The notes under the pieces are model-generated. The model searched no databases. It was not told the origin of the DNA and saw only the letters and a list, made by a program, of their open reading frames with translations. DNA of 64,000 nucleotides from a candidate division SR1 bacterium (GTDB lineage Bacteria > Patescibacteriota > Gracilibacteria > Absconditabacterales > Absconditicoccaceae), in the NCBI GenBank assembly GCA_026397515.1, contig JAPLUU010000006.1, forward strand, positions 1-64,000, read 5' to 3'. The stretch's first letter is position 1. The number at the start of each line of letters is the position of its first letter. This document shows positions 1 through 9,890 of the stretch, in pieces. A program made the position numbers and the translations under genes.

Positions 1-105
1 ATTCATAATTTTTTCCATATTATGATCGATTTTCTTCTCTACTTTATCTAAAGTTTCTTCTTCACTGAAATGTCTTTTTTGGTGTTCTTGATGAGTCTGT
101 TCCAT
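1..105 (-). CDS. Partial hypothetical protein, N-terminus only
   Basis: The first 35 codons of a minus-strand gene run off the left edge. The start is an ATG reading MEQTHQEHQKRHF, followed by a highly charged stretch rich in Glu, Lys and His with no hydrophobic segment. No family can be recognised from so short a piece. It lies 126 bp downstream of ackA on the same strand, and that gap shows no clear terminator, so the two could be cotranscribed. Confidence 0.45.
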   Translation of the reverse strand, partial: MEQTHQEHQKRHFSEEETLDKVEKKIDHNMEKIMN

Positions 106-231
106 GGGCAATATATAATAAAAAACTAAAAAGGCGAAAATAAGTAATAATCTTATATGCAATTTATACTCAATTTCAAGCTTTGAAACAATAGGTATAG
201 AAATTACAAAGCCATAAAAAATATAAACAAA

Positions 232-1389
232 TTAGGAATGAAAAATCAATTGTTTGGTTTCTTTTGCTATCATATATTCTTCATTGGTAGGTATGACTAT
301 AACAGTAGTTTTTGAATTTGGAGTAGAAATTATTTTTTCCAAAACAGCGTCATTTTTATTGGTTTCCACATCAAGTGTGATTCACATCCAAGATAGTTTT
401 TCAAGAAGAATAGTTCTCAGTATTGTCCTATGTTCCATGATTCAAGCAGTCAAAATAATTACATCCACTCATCACAAAAGAGCAGTATATGATCAAATAT
501 ATTTTACCAGTGAATTAATATACATATCCAAAGCTAGAGAACATTTTTTATTTCATTGCTCTATTCAAGCGAAAATATCTCTCATATCGTTAGATACTCA
601 AGAGACACCAAGCAATCAACTTTGTTTATTAAGAAGATTACTTACCTCATCAGCTGTCATAGATTCGTGAGTCATAAGATAAGGAATAATAGCAGGGTCA
701 ATATTTCCTGATCTGGTTCACATCATAAGCCCTTCCAATGGAGTAATTCCCATAGATGTTTCAATAACCTTTCCATTTTTAATAGCTGTTATGCTCGCTC
801 AATTTCAAATATGACAGGTAATTACTTTTAAATCATTCACAGATTTTTTTAAATTCGTAATTTGTAATTTATAATTCGTAATTAATTGTTCGTATACGTA
901 TTGATGGGAAATTCCATGGAAACCATATCTTCTGATTTTGTAGGTTTCATAATATTTGGTAGGTAGTGCATACAAATAGTGTGCTGGTTCCATAGTTTGA
1001 TGAAAAGCTGTGTCAAAAACAGCTACCTGTACTACTCCAGGAATCAATTTTTTACATGCAAAAATAGCCTCTAAATTAGCAGGATTGTGTAATGGTGCTA
1101 GATCAGAACATTCTTCTATTCTCGCAATCACTTCATCCGTAATGATAACTGGCTGTTGAAAATATTCCCCTCCATGCACGACTCTATGTCCAATCGCATC
1201 AAATTCCAATTTTCCATCAACAGAAATATCTGGCAAAATACTATGCAAGGCTTCCGTATGTGTTTTGATTTCAGAACCATTTTCTCAGATATGTTCGATG
1301 TTTCATTTTACTATAACAACATTTTTCTCCATATCAAAGAGCTGATATTTCAATGATGAACTTCACGCATTAATGACTAAGATTTTCAT
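232..1389 (-). CDS. ackA: Acetate kinase
   Basis: Acetate kinase interconverts acetyl phosphate plus ADP with acetate plus ATP and is a main substrate-level phosphorylation step in fermenting cells. The 385-aa reading frame opens with [19 protein letters not shown], the family signature, in which the Gly of NAG is [35 protein letters not shown] and the CHIGNGASI / [13 protein letters not shown] blocks follow in the usual order. About fifteen Gly codons are UGA by hand count. The C-terminal motif is TAGIMEHRT where TAGIGENS is usual, a mild divergence that keeps the Glu. Length matches the family (about 390-400 aa). No pta gene is visible. No Shine-Dalgarno sequence precedes the ATG. A standard-code caller would find only a 147-aa piece. 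Confidence 0.97.
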
Positions 1390-1450
1390 ACATATACAAA
1401 AATAAGTAAATATACTATGTATGTATCCTTTTCACGATATTTTTCAATTC

Positions 1451-1480
1451 AAAAAAAACCTTCCCGAAAACCGGAAAGGC
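1451..1480 (-). terminator. Rho-independent terminator after thyA
   Basis: On the minus strand a hairpin CCTTTCCGG-TTTT-CGGGAAGG (small bulge) is followed by eight T residues. It lies 22 bp after the stop of the 329-aa thymidylate synthase. Confidence 0.75.
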
Positions 1481-1502
1481 TATGTTTATTCTGTACATCA
1501 AT

Positions 1503-2492
1503 TTATACAGCTACATCACCCTTTAAAGCAGGATGAGGATAGTATCCAGTCAGAGTAAAATCTGCATAAGTAAAATCAAGAATATTTTTTACTTCAGGAT
1601 TTAAGATAACTTTTGGTAATGGTTTTGGTTCACGAGTAAGTTGTTCTTTTACCTGTTCCATGTGATTCATATAAATATGTACATCACCAAAGGTATGAAT
1701 GAAATCACCGGCAGGTAAACCACATGCTTGTGCAACCATAAGGAGAAGAAGCGAGTCTTGAGCAGTATTAAATGGTACTCCCAAGAAAGTATCACAACTT
1801 CGTTGGTACATTTGTAAATGAAGTTTTCCTCCAAGTACCCGGAATTGATAAAAACAAGGACAGGGAGGCAAAAGTGTTTTGGAATTGTCATGAGGATTCC
1901 ATAGTGTCATGATCATTCGACGATCATCAGGATTGGTCTTAATAGTTTCAATAATCTTTGAAATCTGATCAATACCTACAACAAAGATATCATCAGCATT
2001 CAAACCATCACAAGCTAACCACAATTGACTTTGAAGTTCAGCTGACAAATCTTTAGCTTTTACCTGACCAAAATGACGCATATGATGACCATAAGTAGGA
2101 CCGAGATCTCCCCATTGAACTGCAAAAGCATCATCAGTTTTAATCAAAGTAACAAATTCTTTCATTTTTTCTTTCCATTGAGGACTGTATTTGGGGTATT
2201 CCGATGGCTGATAATTTTTATCAAGCCAATTCTGGAAAGGCCATTCATTCCAAATACGGACACCTTGATCAACTAATGGTTTAATATTAGTTGAACCACT
2301 CAATTTCCAAAGTAATTCAATTGCTACAGATCTAAAATTAACATCTTTGGTAGTAAGCAAAGGAAATTGTTCAGCAACATTACGACAACGATATTGATAC
2401 CCAAATATTGCTTGAGTTTCAACGCCCGTTCGATTTTGACACATAACGCCAAAATTACGGATTTCATGCAAAAGATCAAAATACTGTTTCAT
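1503..2492 (-). CDS. thyA: Thymidylate synthase (first copy, UGA-free)
   Basis: Converts dUMP to dTMP with methylenetetrahydrofolate. The 329-aa protein shows NRTGV (folate and phosphate region), FPLLTTK, the DDRRMIMTLWNPHD block, the active-site loop LPPCPCFYQF, QMYQRSCDTFLGVPFN and the C-terminal GYYPHPALKGDVAV. The Asn of PFN that favours dUMP over dCMP is kept. The residue after the catalytic Cys is Pro (PPCP) where most family members have His (PPCH). All 19 Gly codons are GGN and none is UGA, unlike ackA and the second synthase on either side, which suggests recent acquisition. It follows the second synthase on the same strand, separated by a strong hairpin. Alternative: a dUMP or dCMP hydroxymethylase-like paralogue; the retained Asn argues for dUMP as substrate. 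Confidence 0.92.
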   Translation of the reverse strand: MKQYFDLLHEIRNFGVMCQNRTGVETQAIFGYQYRCRNVAEQFPLLTTKDVNFRSVAIELLWKLSGSTNIKPLVDQGVRIWNEWPFQNWLDKNYQPSEYPKYSPQWKEKMKEFVTLIKTDDAFAVQWGDLGPTYGHHMRHFGQVKAKDLSAELQSQLWLACDGLNADDIFVVGIDQISKIIETIKTNPDDRRMIMTLWNPHDNSKTLLPPCPCFYQFRVLGGKLHLQMYQRSCDTFLGVPFNTAQDSLLLLMVAQACGLPAGDFIHTFGDVHIYMNHMEQVKEQLTREPKPLPKVILNPEVKNILDFTYADFTLTGYYPHPALKGDVAV

Positions 2493-2571
2493 GGATTTTT
2501 TATTTTAGTTATTATTATTATTTTATTTGAACCGATACTATATATAATATTTAAAATAAATCAATAGTTAA

Positions 2572-2605
2572 AAAAATCTCTAAAACAAGTGCTCTAGAGA
2601 TTTTT
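2572..2605. terminator. Perfect 11-bp hairpin between the two thymidylate synthase genes
   Basis: The arms aaaaatctcta and tagagattttt are exact inverted repeats around a 12-nt loop. A-rich and T-rich flanks make this a terminator in either direction. Both neighbours lie on the minus strand, so it should end the second synthase transcript before thyA. Confidence 0.75.
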
Positions 2606-2619
2606 AATGAAAAAATATA

Positions 2620-3474
2620 TTATACAGCGATAGTGAATTCAATCTTTGGATGCGATTCATATCAGATAAGTTCGATATCTGTATATTTCCAATCCCAGAT
2701 AGAAGTGAAATTATTTATTTTAAGTTGTGGCAACATTTTCAATTCACGAGAGATCTGTTCTTGAGCACCATCAAAATGGTTCTCATAAATATGCACATCA
2801 CCAAGCGATCACATAAGAATACCAGGAACCATATTGGATTCCTTCGCAAGAAGAAGAAGCAATAAAGCATAACTTGCGATATTATATGGTAATCATAGCA
2901 TAGTATCTACTGATCTTTGATTTCGTGTAAGGTTCAATACTTTTTCACCTTGATGATTCAAGGTAACAATCACTTGCCAAGAATAATGACATGGCGGTAA
3001 AGCCATCTGATTGAGTTCAGAAGGATTCCATGCATTGACGATCATACGTCTATCGAATGGATTAGTCTTTAATTTATCTACAACTTCTTTCAACTGGTCT
3101 ATATTTCACATCCAATCTCTCCATTGTACACCATAAATACGTCCAAGATCATCTTCTTCCATCATCTTCTGTTTAGTAGCTTCATCATTTCCATAAGGAA
3201 CTTTTTGAGGATTAGCTCGTTCATCCCGAATATGACAATTTCTCTCATGAAATTCTTTTTTAGAATACAATCATTTGATAAAACATTCAAGTTCCGCAGC
3301 GATATTTTTCATTCACATTTTTTTAGTCGTCAACAAGGGAAATCCATCAGCCATATCATGTCTGATAGACCGACACGCAATAGCATGAGTACTTACACCA
3401 GTCCTATTTTCCTTTTTTGGAGCTTTGAGAATCTCTCTGACAAGATTAGCATACTGAAGATCGATGTGTTCCAT
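2620..3474 (-). CDS. Thymidylate synthase family protein (second copy, UGA-containing)
   Basis: A 284-aa ThyA-family protein. It reads NRTGVSTHAI, FPLLTTKKMG, GRIYGVQWRDW, FDRRMIVNAWNP, the canonical active-site PPCH, then NQRSVDTMLGLPYNIASYALL, SLGDVHIYENH and a C-terminus LIGYESHPKIEFTIAV. Several conserved Gly residues are UGA, so it is adapted to the local code. The Asn of PYN is present, which points to dUMP. The residue before the conserved Asp is Val (RSVD) where most synthases have Cys. Two synthases in tandem in a reduced genome is odd. One may be a replacement in progress or may make a modified pyrimidine. Only the central 66 residues are visible under the standard code. Confidence 0.9.
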
Positions 3475-3562
3475 GATATAGCAATAAAAAAAATAAATGA
3501 CAATACAAGGAAGCTACGGAAATAGACAAAAAAAACAACAGGATTTCCAAAAAATGATTCCT

Positions 3563-3663
3563 TTGACTTGAAAGCTGGTAGTGATTTAATATATTAACTA
3601 TTCGAACAGACTTCGAAAATTTTATCGCGAATATAATGAGCTTTCATCGCGAATATAATGAGC
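3563..3663 (+). promoter_or_regulatory. ileS upstream region with tandem repeats each containing TATAAT
   Basis: The 18-bp unit atcgcgaatataatgagc occurs twice (3624-3641 and 3646-3663), four bases apart, just ahead of the ileS start at 3686. Each copy holds a consensus TATAAT -10 element. A TTGACT -35-like hexamer at 3563 followed 17 bp later by TTAATA is a further candidate promoter. I see no T-box tRNA-sensing leader; the leader is too short for one. Confidence 0.45.
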
Positions 3664-3685
3664 ATTTATCATTTAGTCATATAGT

Positions 3686-6600
3686 ATGAATCAGAAAGAA
3701 TTGAACCAAAGTCTTAACGCATATTGGAAAGAACATAAAATTTTCCAAAAATCACTCGATCAGAGATCAGAAAAATTTCAATCTATCACCTATGATGGTC
3801 CTCCCTTTGCTTCAGGGACACCTCATTTTGGACATGGACTGGTAGGATCTATGAAAGATACTATCCTCAGATATAAAACTATGAAAGGATATAAAGTAAA
3901 CAGAGATCGATGACGAGATTGTCATGGTTTACCTGTTGAAAAATTTGTAGAAAAATTACTCGGTATTGATGGAAAAAAAGATATTGAAAATAAAATAGGA
4001 GTAGAAAAATTTGTAGAAGAATGTAGAAAATCAGTAAGTAACACCAGTGACGAATGGAGAATATTTGGTGATCTTATCGGAAGACGAGCAGATATGGATC
4101 ATGCATATTACACAATGAACCTAGATTTTATGGAATCCGTAATGCGAGTATTCCAAAATATGTACACACAAAATTTGGTCTATAAATGATTTAACGTGCA
4201 ATGGATGTGTCCAAGCTGTGCGACAACATTATCAAATTCTGAAGTAAACGAAGGATATAAAGACAGACAAGATCCGGCTATTACGATAAAGTTTCCACTC
4301 CATATAGACAATATAAATAACCAAATGAATGTAGATACAAATAAATATGAAACCACAAAAGATTGATTTATTCAAGTGGTAGATTGCATCATCAAACGTG
4401 ATGGAAAGATTTTTATGAATTATAGTGTAAAAGCACAAAAGTATGTCTGCCCAGGAGGAAAAGTAGATAAAGGAGATACGATGGAATGAACAATCAAAAA
4501 AGAAATATTGGAAGAATTAGGTGTTACGGTTACAAAGATAACAAAACTTTGAAGCATCAAAGAAATTTTACGCGGAACATTACGAAATCTTAATATGTTC
4601 GAGATAGAAATCGAAGGTGAACCAAAAATAATGGAACCAGAAAAATTACCACAAATGATTCGAGCAGAAATCATTGAATCAGATAATGCATTATGATTCG
4701 CCGTAAAAATAGAAAATACTATCATCGATGACGACATGGAAATTATGAGTCAATTTTATGACCTCTATCTATATCAAAAAAGGATTTTTGAAAAGACAAG
4801 CCCAGATGCACAATTTAGTGCATTAGCATGGACGACTACTCCATGGACATTACCAAGTAATATGTTTTTGGCTATAGGAAAACATATCCACTATACGACA
4901 GTATATGATATAGGAGCAAAAGAATATTTCGTTATTGCAGAAAATCTTTTGAAACAATATTATAGAAATACTGAAGAATATATTTTGATCAATACTATCC
5001 AATGAGAAGCTATGGCAGGATTAAAATATGAGCCATTATTTCAACATATCAACAAGAGTAAAATTGATAAAAAATATAAAGAACAGTTTTTCAAAATCAT
5101 AGCAGGAGAATTTGTGAGTACCGAAGATGGAACAGGTATCGTGCATATTGCACCAGCGTTCTGAGTAGAAGATTTTAATGCTGTTGCTCAGTTTTTACCA
5201 AGAGAAGATTCTAAGAATCGATTATTTTTACCAGTAAACGACTATGGTGAATTTACTGATGAAGTACCTGAATGGAGGGGAACCAGAGTATATGACGCCA
5301 ACAAAGATATCATTCAAAGACTCAAAGAAGAAGGAAAACTTATTGGACAAAAATCATACGAACATTCCTATCCACACTGCCGAAGATGTGATACGGCTTT
5401 GATTTCCAAAGCATTGACGAGTTGGTTTATCAAAGAACCATCACTCACACCAATCACGGTACCACATGCAGAAGAAATAGGATTTGTACCCGAGACCGTA
5501 AAAAAAAGATTTATCGATGTTATCAAAACTGCGCCAGATTGGAATCTTGCAAGAAATAGATATCGATGAGCTCCACTACCTATCTGGGAAAATACTAAAA
5601 AACCAGAGGATATTATCGTAGCAGGGACGTTAGATGAAATCTATCAATGAACAAGAACATGATCACAAAATATCACTAAAAACATCATTATCAGACATGG
5701 AGAGACCATATACAATGAAACACATACGCACGATAGTTATAGCAAAACAGAGCTCAACAAAAATGGACTCAAACAAGCAAAAGTAGTAAGTAAATATCTT
5801 GCTTCATTAAAAAAAGAAGACCGAATAATTATCATTACGCCATTGGCAAGATCGCTCCAAACCGTGCTTCCCTTTTTGGAAAAGAAATTTCCTGACAGCA
5901 TGTGAGAGATACAGAAAAAATATCAAGATATCCAAAAGATATATCAGGACCTTCGAAACGAGAAGAAAATCCAATGATATATTCAAGACGCTTCGACACA
6001 AAAACTCTTTGAAATCAACGAAAAACTTTATGTCGACTTCAGGACGACTGATCTTATTTTGCCGGAATTTCAAGATAAACAATTATCACCAGGATGAACG
6101 ACCAAACAACCGACAAATAAAAAACTTACTCCCGAATGAGAATCTATAGACGATGTTATCGCAAGATGTAGAGCATACACACTAGAAGTAAACCAAAAAT
6201 TTGCGACAAAAACTATCATAAGTATCACTCATAGAGATTCTGTTGTTTTGATAGAACAAACATTTAAAGATTTTGATTATCTAACAAAAAAACAAGAATA
6301 CAATCCAAACAACGGACAAATTGTTGTTCGTTATCGAGACAATAATAGAAAAATGGAAATGGATCTTCATAAACCATATGTAGACAGCTATCGATTTAAA
6401 AAATGAACGAAAGAATATCGCAGAATTCCAGAAGTAATGGATTGTTGGTTTGAATCAGGATCAATGCCATTTGGACAAGCTGGATATACCGACACCCATA
6501 GTACGAAACCACTCATCTATCCGGCTGATTTCATTATTGAAGGATTAGATCAAACAAGAGGTTGGTTTAGAGGAATGCATGTATGTGGGAACGCAGTCAT

Positions 6601-7804
6601 GAAAAAAAATTCATTTAATAATGTAATCATCAATGGTCTCGTACTTGCGGAAGACGGAAAAAAAATGTCAAAAAAATTAAATAATTATCCAGATCCAGAA
6701 CAATTATTTGGAAAGTATGGAACAGACGCATATAGATTATACCTCCTCTCTTCACCAGGTGTAAGAGCTGAAGCAGTAAGATTCTCAGAAAAATGAGTAG
6801 AACAAGTCTACAAAGATTTCACGGCTTCTATCATGAATGGATATAAATTTTTCGAAACCTATGCAAACGTAGATAAATGGACAACCGATAACACAGTACT
6901 TTACTTTATGAGACATGCCAAAGCAAATGGACAACTAATGGATCATCCCATAGCAGAAGAAGGAATCCAAGCGATGAAAGATACAAAATTTATTGAACAA
7001 ATATTGAGAATAAATCCAGATATCATTTATACGAGTCCATCAGTAAGAACAGTACAGACTACTGAAGAAGTAGTAAAAATTATGAAAGAATATAGAGGCA
7101 AAAAGGTAAAAATAAAGACAGACGAAAAATTACGATCAGGTGAAACGATGGATACCATAGGAGTATATAAAAAATTAATCAAGAAATGAGCAGGACAAAA
7201 TATTCTGATTATTTCCCACGATGTGAACTTCAATGAACTTCGACCAACACTTTACAACACACAAGCATCACTCAATAAACTCGAAGCAGTTAAGCTTCCT
7301 AGCTATAGTATTGATAACGAATTAGATAAACGAATACTTGCAGAGCTTCATAATTTAGGAATTCAAATCGAACAAGAAATGAATAAATACTTCCTTGATA
7401 CCAGTGCAAAACTAGTTCTAGGATTTATCGAAAAATTAAATAATCGATTTATCAGAAGATCTAGAAGAAGATTTCGAGCATCAGGAATGGATCAAGACAA
7501 ACGTTCAGCATTTAATACGTTATTTGAAGTATTACAGAGCTACATGAAAATATGTGCACCATTCGCACCGTTTGTGAGTGAACACATCTATCTTGAATTA
7601 CAAAAATTCACAACAAAAGGAAAAGTTGAAGGCGATTCAATACATCTCGAACACTTTCCACTCTATTCAGAGAAATATATCGACAAACAGCTTTTGGAAG
7701 AAATCAGTGTTGTCAGAAGAATAATTTCACTTGGACTCTTCATTAGATCGAAAAATAAAATGGCAGTCAAACAGCCCCTTTCAAAAATGCAGATAAGGTT
7801 ATAA
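3686..7804 (+). CDS. ileS: Isoleucyl-tRNA synthetase with embedded Nudix and two histidine-phosphatase domains
   Basis: Charges tRNA-Ile in the cytoplasm. The frame is a single 1372-codon ORF with UGA as Gly. Core landmarks: PHFGHG (HIGH motif, residues 46-51), [11 protein letters not shown], the editing-domain [11 protein letters not shown] (about 381), [13 protein letters not shown] (about 919), KMSKK (993-997) and YVRRSRRRF-like FIRRSRRRF. Three non-synthetase domains interrupt it in frame. Residues about 215-372 form a Nudix domain whose box GKVDKGD...KEILEELGV keeps the catalytic EE but has Asp and Lys at two consensus positions. Residues about 664-891 form a histidine phosphatase (RHG 670-672, LARSLQT, ITHRD with His849). 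Residues about 1069-1205 form a second one (RHA 1076-1078, SVRTVQT, SHD with His1178). Each lies at a loop between conserved synthetase blocks. The protein stops soon after VKQPLSK, so the usual C-terminal extension is missing. Inserts also use UGA, so they are not fresh. Confidence 0.95.
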
Positions 7805-7871
7805 ATTTTTTAAAAAAATAATATTTTTAATATAAATTTTATTCAGCTAAGGAGGACAATTGGATAATACA

Positions 7872-7949
7872 ATGTATAAAAACATTTGCAAACCATATTA
7901 CTTTGTATATAACGAGAACAACCTTTTATACCTTTACATATATATGTAA
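7872..7949 (+). other. Possible 25-aa leader peptide with a strong ribosome binding site
   Basis: An AAGGAGG sequence at 7850-7856, unusual in this window where clear Shine-Dalgarno sites are rare, precedes an ATG 15 bases further on. The short frame is rich in Tyr and Asn, and its TAA overlaps the ATG of the next gene (TAATG), an arrangement typical of translational coupling. No homology can be judged at this size; it may be chance. Confidence 0.2.
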
Positions 7950-8236
7950 TGCCAACAAAAAAACCTATTATAAGTACTGTAGAAACTAAAGCAAAAACTT
8001 TTTCAAAAAATTTCGAAAAAGAAGCAAAGGTTATCAAATCTGAAGGTAAAGAATTTGGAAGTAAAATTGGGACTCGACGAGAAGTATCTACTACAGAAGA
8101 AAAAATCTTCACTATCATCGGTATCATCTTATTAATTGGATGAATATACTATATGAGAGAATTCATTGGTGGAATGCTTTTGATTGTACTTGGTATTCTT
8201 CTCGTTACAGGATTCTTCCTTAAAAGACAAAAATAA
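7949..8236 (+). CDS. Small membrane protein, unknown
   Basis: A 95-aa protein. A charged N-terminal half rich in Lys and Glu (residues 1-50) is followed by two hydrophobic segments, IFTIIGIILLIGG (about 53-65) and GMLLIVLGILLVTGFFL (about 74-90), ending KRQK. It looks like a small two-helix inner-membrane protein with a cytoplasmic basic tail. One Gly is UGA. It lies between ileS and proS and is followed directly by a terminator. I do not recognise a family. Confidence 0.7.
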
Positions 8237-8260
8237 TAAAGTAATATAATGATTTCATTA

Positions 8261-8288
8261 AAAAGTCTGCCTAAGCAGACTTTTTTTA
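8261..8288 (+). terminator. Rho-independent terminator
   Basis: The arms aaaagtctgc and gcagactttt around a CTAA loop continue into a T tract, 25 bp after the small membrane protein. Confidence 0.85.
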
Positions 8289-8376
8289 TAATAAAATAAT
8301 TAAGTAATATACCTTGATAATCCAGCTCGTTTCAATAAAAAAATTACATACGCATTTATCATATATTCATAAGGAA

Positions 8377-9876
8377 ATGACGAAATTAACAACTAGAGCA
8401 CAAGATTACAGTGAATGGTACAATCAGCTCGCATGAGAGTTAGCAGAAACTTCAGCTGTCAGATGATGTATGGTTATCAAACCATATGGATTTGCTATTT
8501 GGGAAAATATCAGAGATATACTCGATAGAATGTTCAAAAATACAGGACATGTAAATGCATACTTCCCGATATTCATCCCAAAATCTTTTTTGAATAAAGA
8601 AGCATCTCATGTAGAACATTTCGCAAAGGAATGTGCTATCGTGACCCATTATAGACTTATGAACGATCCTAATGGAAAAGGAATTGTCGTAGATCCAGAA
8701 GCGAAACTTGAAGAAGAACTTATCGTAAGACCTACATCAGAGACAATTATTTGGAATAGTTATAAAGATTGGATTCATTCCTATCGTGATTTACCATTGC
8801 TCATTAATCAACGAGCTAACGTAGTAAGACGAGAGATGAGGACAAGATTATTTTTGAGAAGCGCAGAATTTTTACGACAAGAAGGACACACCGCTCATGC
8901 AAGTGCAGAAGATGCAGATGCAGAAGCAAGAAAAATGTTGGATGTCTATAATGATTTTTGTACAAACTTCATGGCTATTTCACCTAGACTTGGTACCAAA
9001 CCAGAACATGATAAATTTGCTGGCGCAGTAGCAACCTATGCATTCGAACCAATGATGCAAGATGGGAAAGCATTACAAGCAGGTACGAGTCATAACCTTG
9101 GACAAAATTTTGCTAAAGCTTTTGATGTAAAATTCACCAATGAAAAAAACGAATTAGAGTTTGTTTACGCAACATCACGAGGAGTTTCTACCAGATTGAT
9201 TTGAGGACTTATCATGGCACATTCTGACGATACAGGACTTATCTTACCACCAGCACTAGCACCACTTCACGTCGTTATCGTTCCCATTTTTAAAACACCA
9301 GAAGAACTTCAACAGATCAAAGAATACATTCAGCCACTTATCGAAAGATTCGAGACAACTAAACTCGACTTCAAATCAAAATATTTTCATGACACTATTG
9401 CATTGAAACGAAAAATAGATGAAGATAATAATAAATCTGCAGGACGAAAATTTAATGAATATGAACTCAAAGGGGTACCTATCAGAATTACCGTAGGAGC
9501 AAGAGACATCGCAAGTGGTATGGTAGAAGTATTCAAAAGAGAATCAGGAGAAAAAGAAAGTATCAAGATAGAAGACGTAGATCTTCACATCGATCAATAT
9601 CTCTACAAAGCACAGAATAATTTATTAAAGAAAAATACTGCATTCAGAGAAGAACATACCTACACCGTAGATACGTATGAAGAATTTAAAGAAAAAATTC
9701 AGCAAGGATTTGTCATGGCACATCGAGATGGTACCGTAGAAACCGCAAACAAAATACAAGAAGAAACTGCAGCAACCGTAAGATGTTTACCATTTGATCA
9801 AGGAGACGAGGCTGGAGTTTGTATCTATACAGGTAAACCAAGTACAAAAAGAGTATTATTTGCAAGAAGTTACTAA
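8377..9876 (+). CDS. proS: Prolyl-tRNA synthetase, archaeal/eukaryal type
   Basis: Charges tRNA-Pro. The 499-aa product begins [14 protein letters not shown], with the class II motif-2 region [28 protein letters not shown] and motif 3 near the conserved GVSTRLIGG, where Gly is [16 protein letters not shown]-type anticodon-binding sequence follows, and the C-terminal domain ends in RVLFARSY. The short architecture without the long bacterial editing insertion identifies the archaeal/eukaryal (ProS type 3) form, seen in many bacteria. The start was chosen at the ATG after AAGGAA (8371-8376), which restores the [11 protein letters not shown] block; a standard-code start would be 93 bp later. A histidine phosphatase gene follows after 14 bp. 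Confidence 0.96.
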
Positions 9877-9890
9877 TATATAGTTTTAAT

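Noticed and set aside
254-670. Plus-strand 138-aa ORF
   Set aside because: It is the antisense shadow of the C-terminal half of ackA, which appears broken on its own strand only because UGA was read as stop.
3475-3685. T-box riboswitch before ileS
   Set aside because: The leader is short, with no T-box core sequence or specifier hairpin. Only tandem promoter-like repeats were found.
3686-7804. ileS as a cluster of pseudogene fragments or separate Nudix and phosphatase genes
   Set aside because: All pieces are in one frame. The breaks are UGA codons at Gly positions, and no TAA or TAG occurs until 7802.
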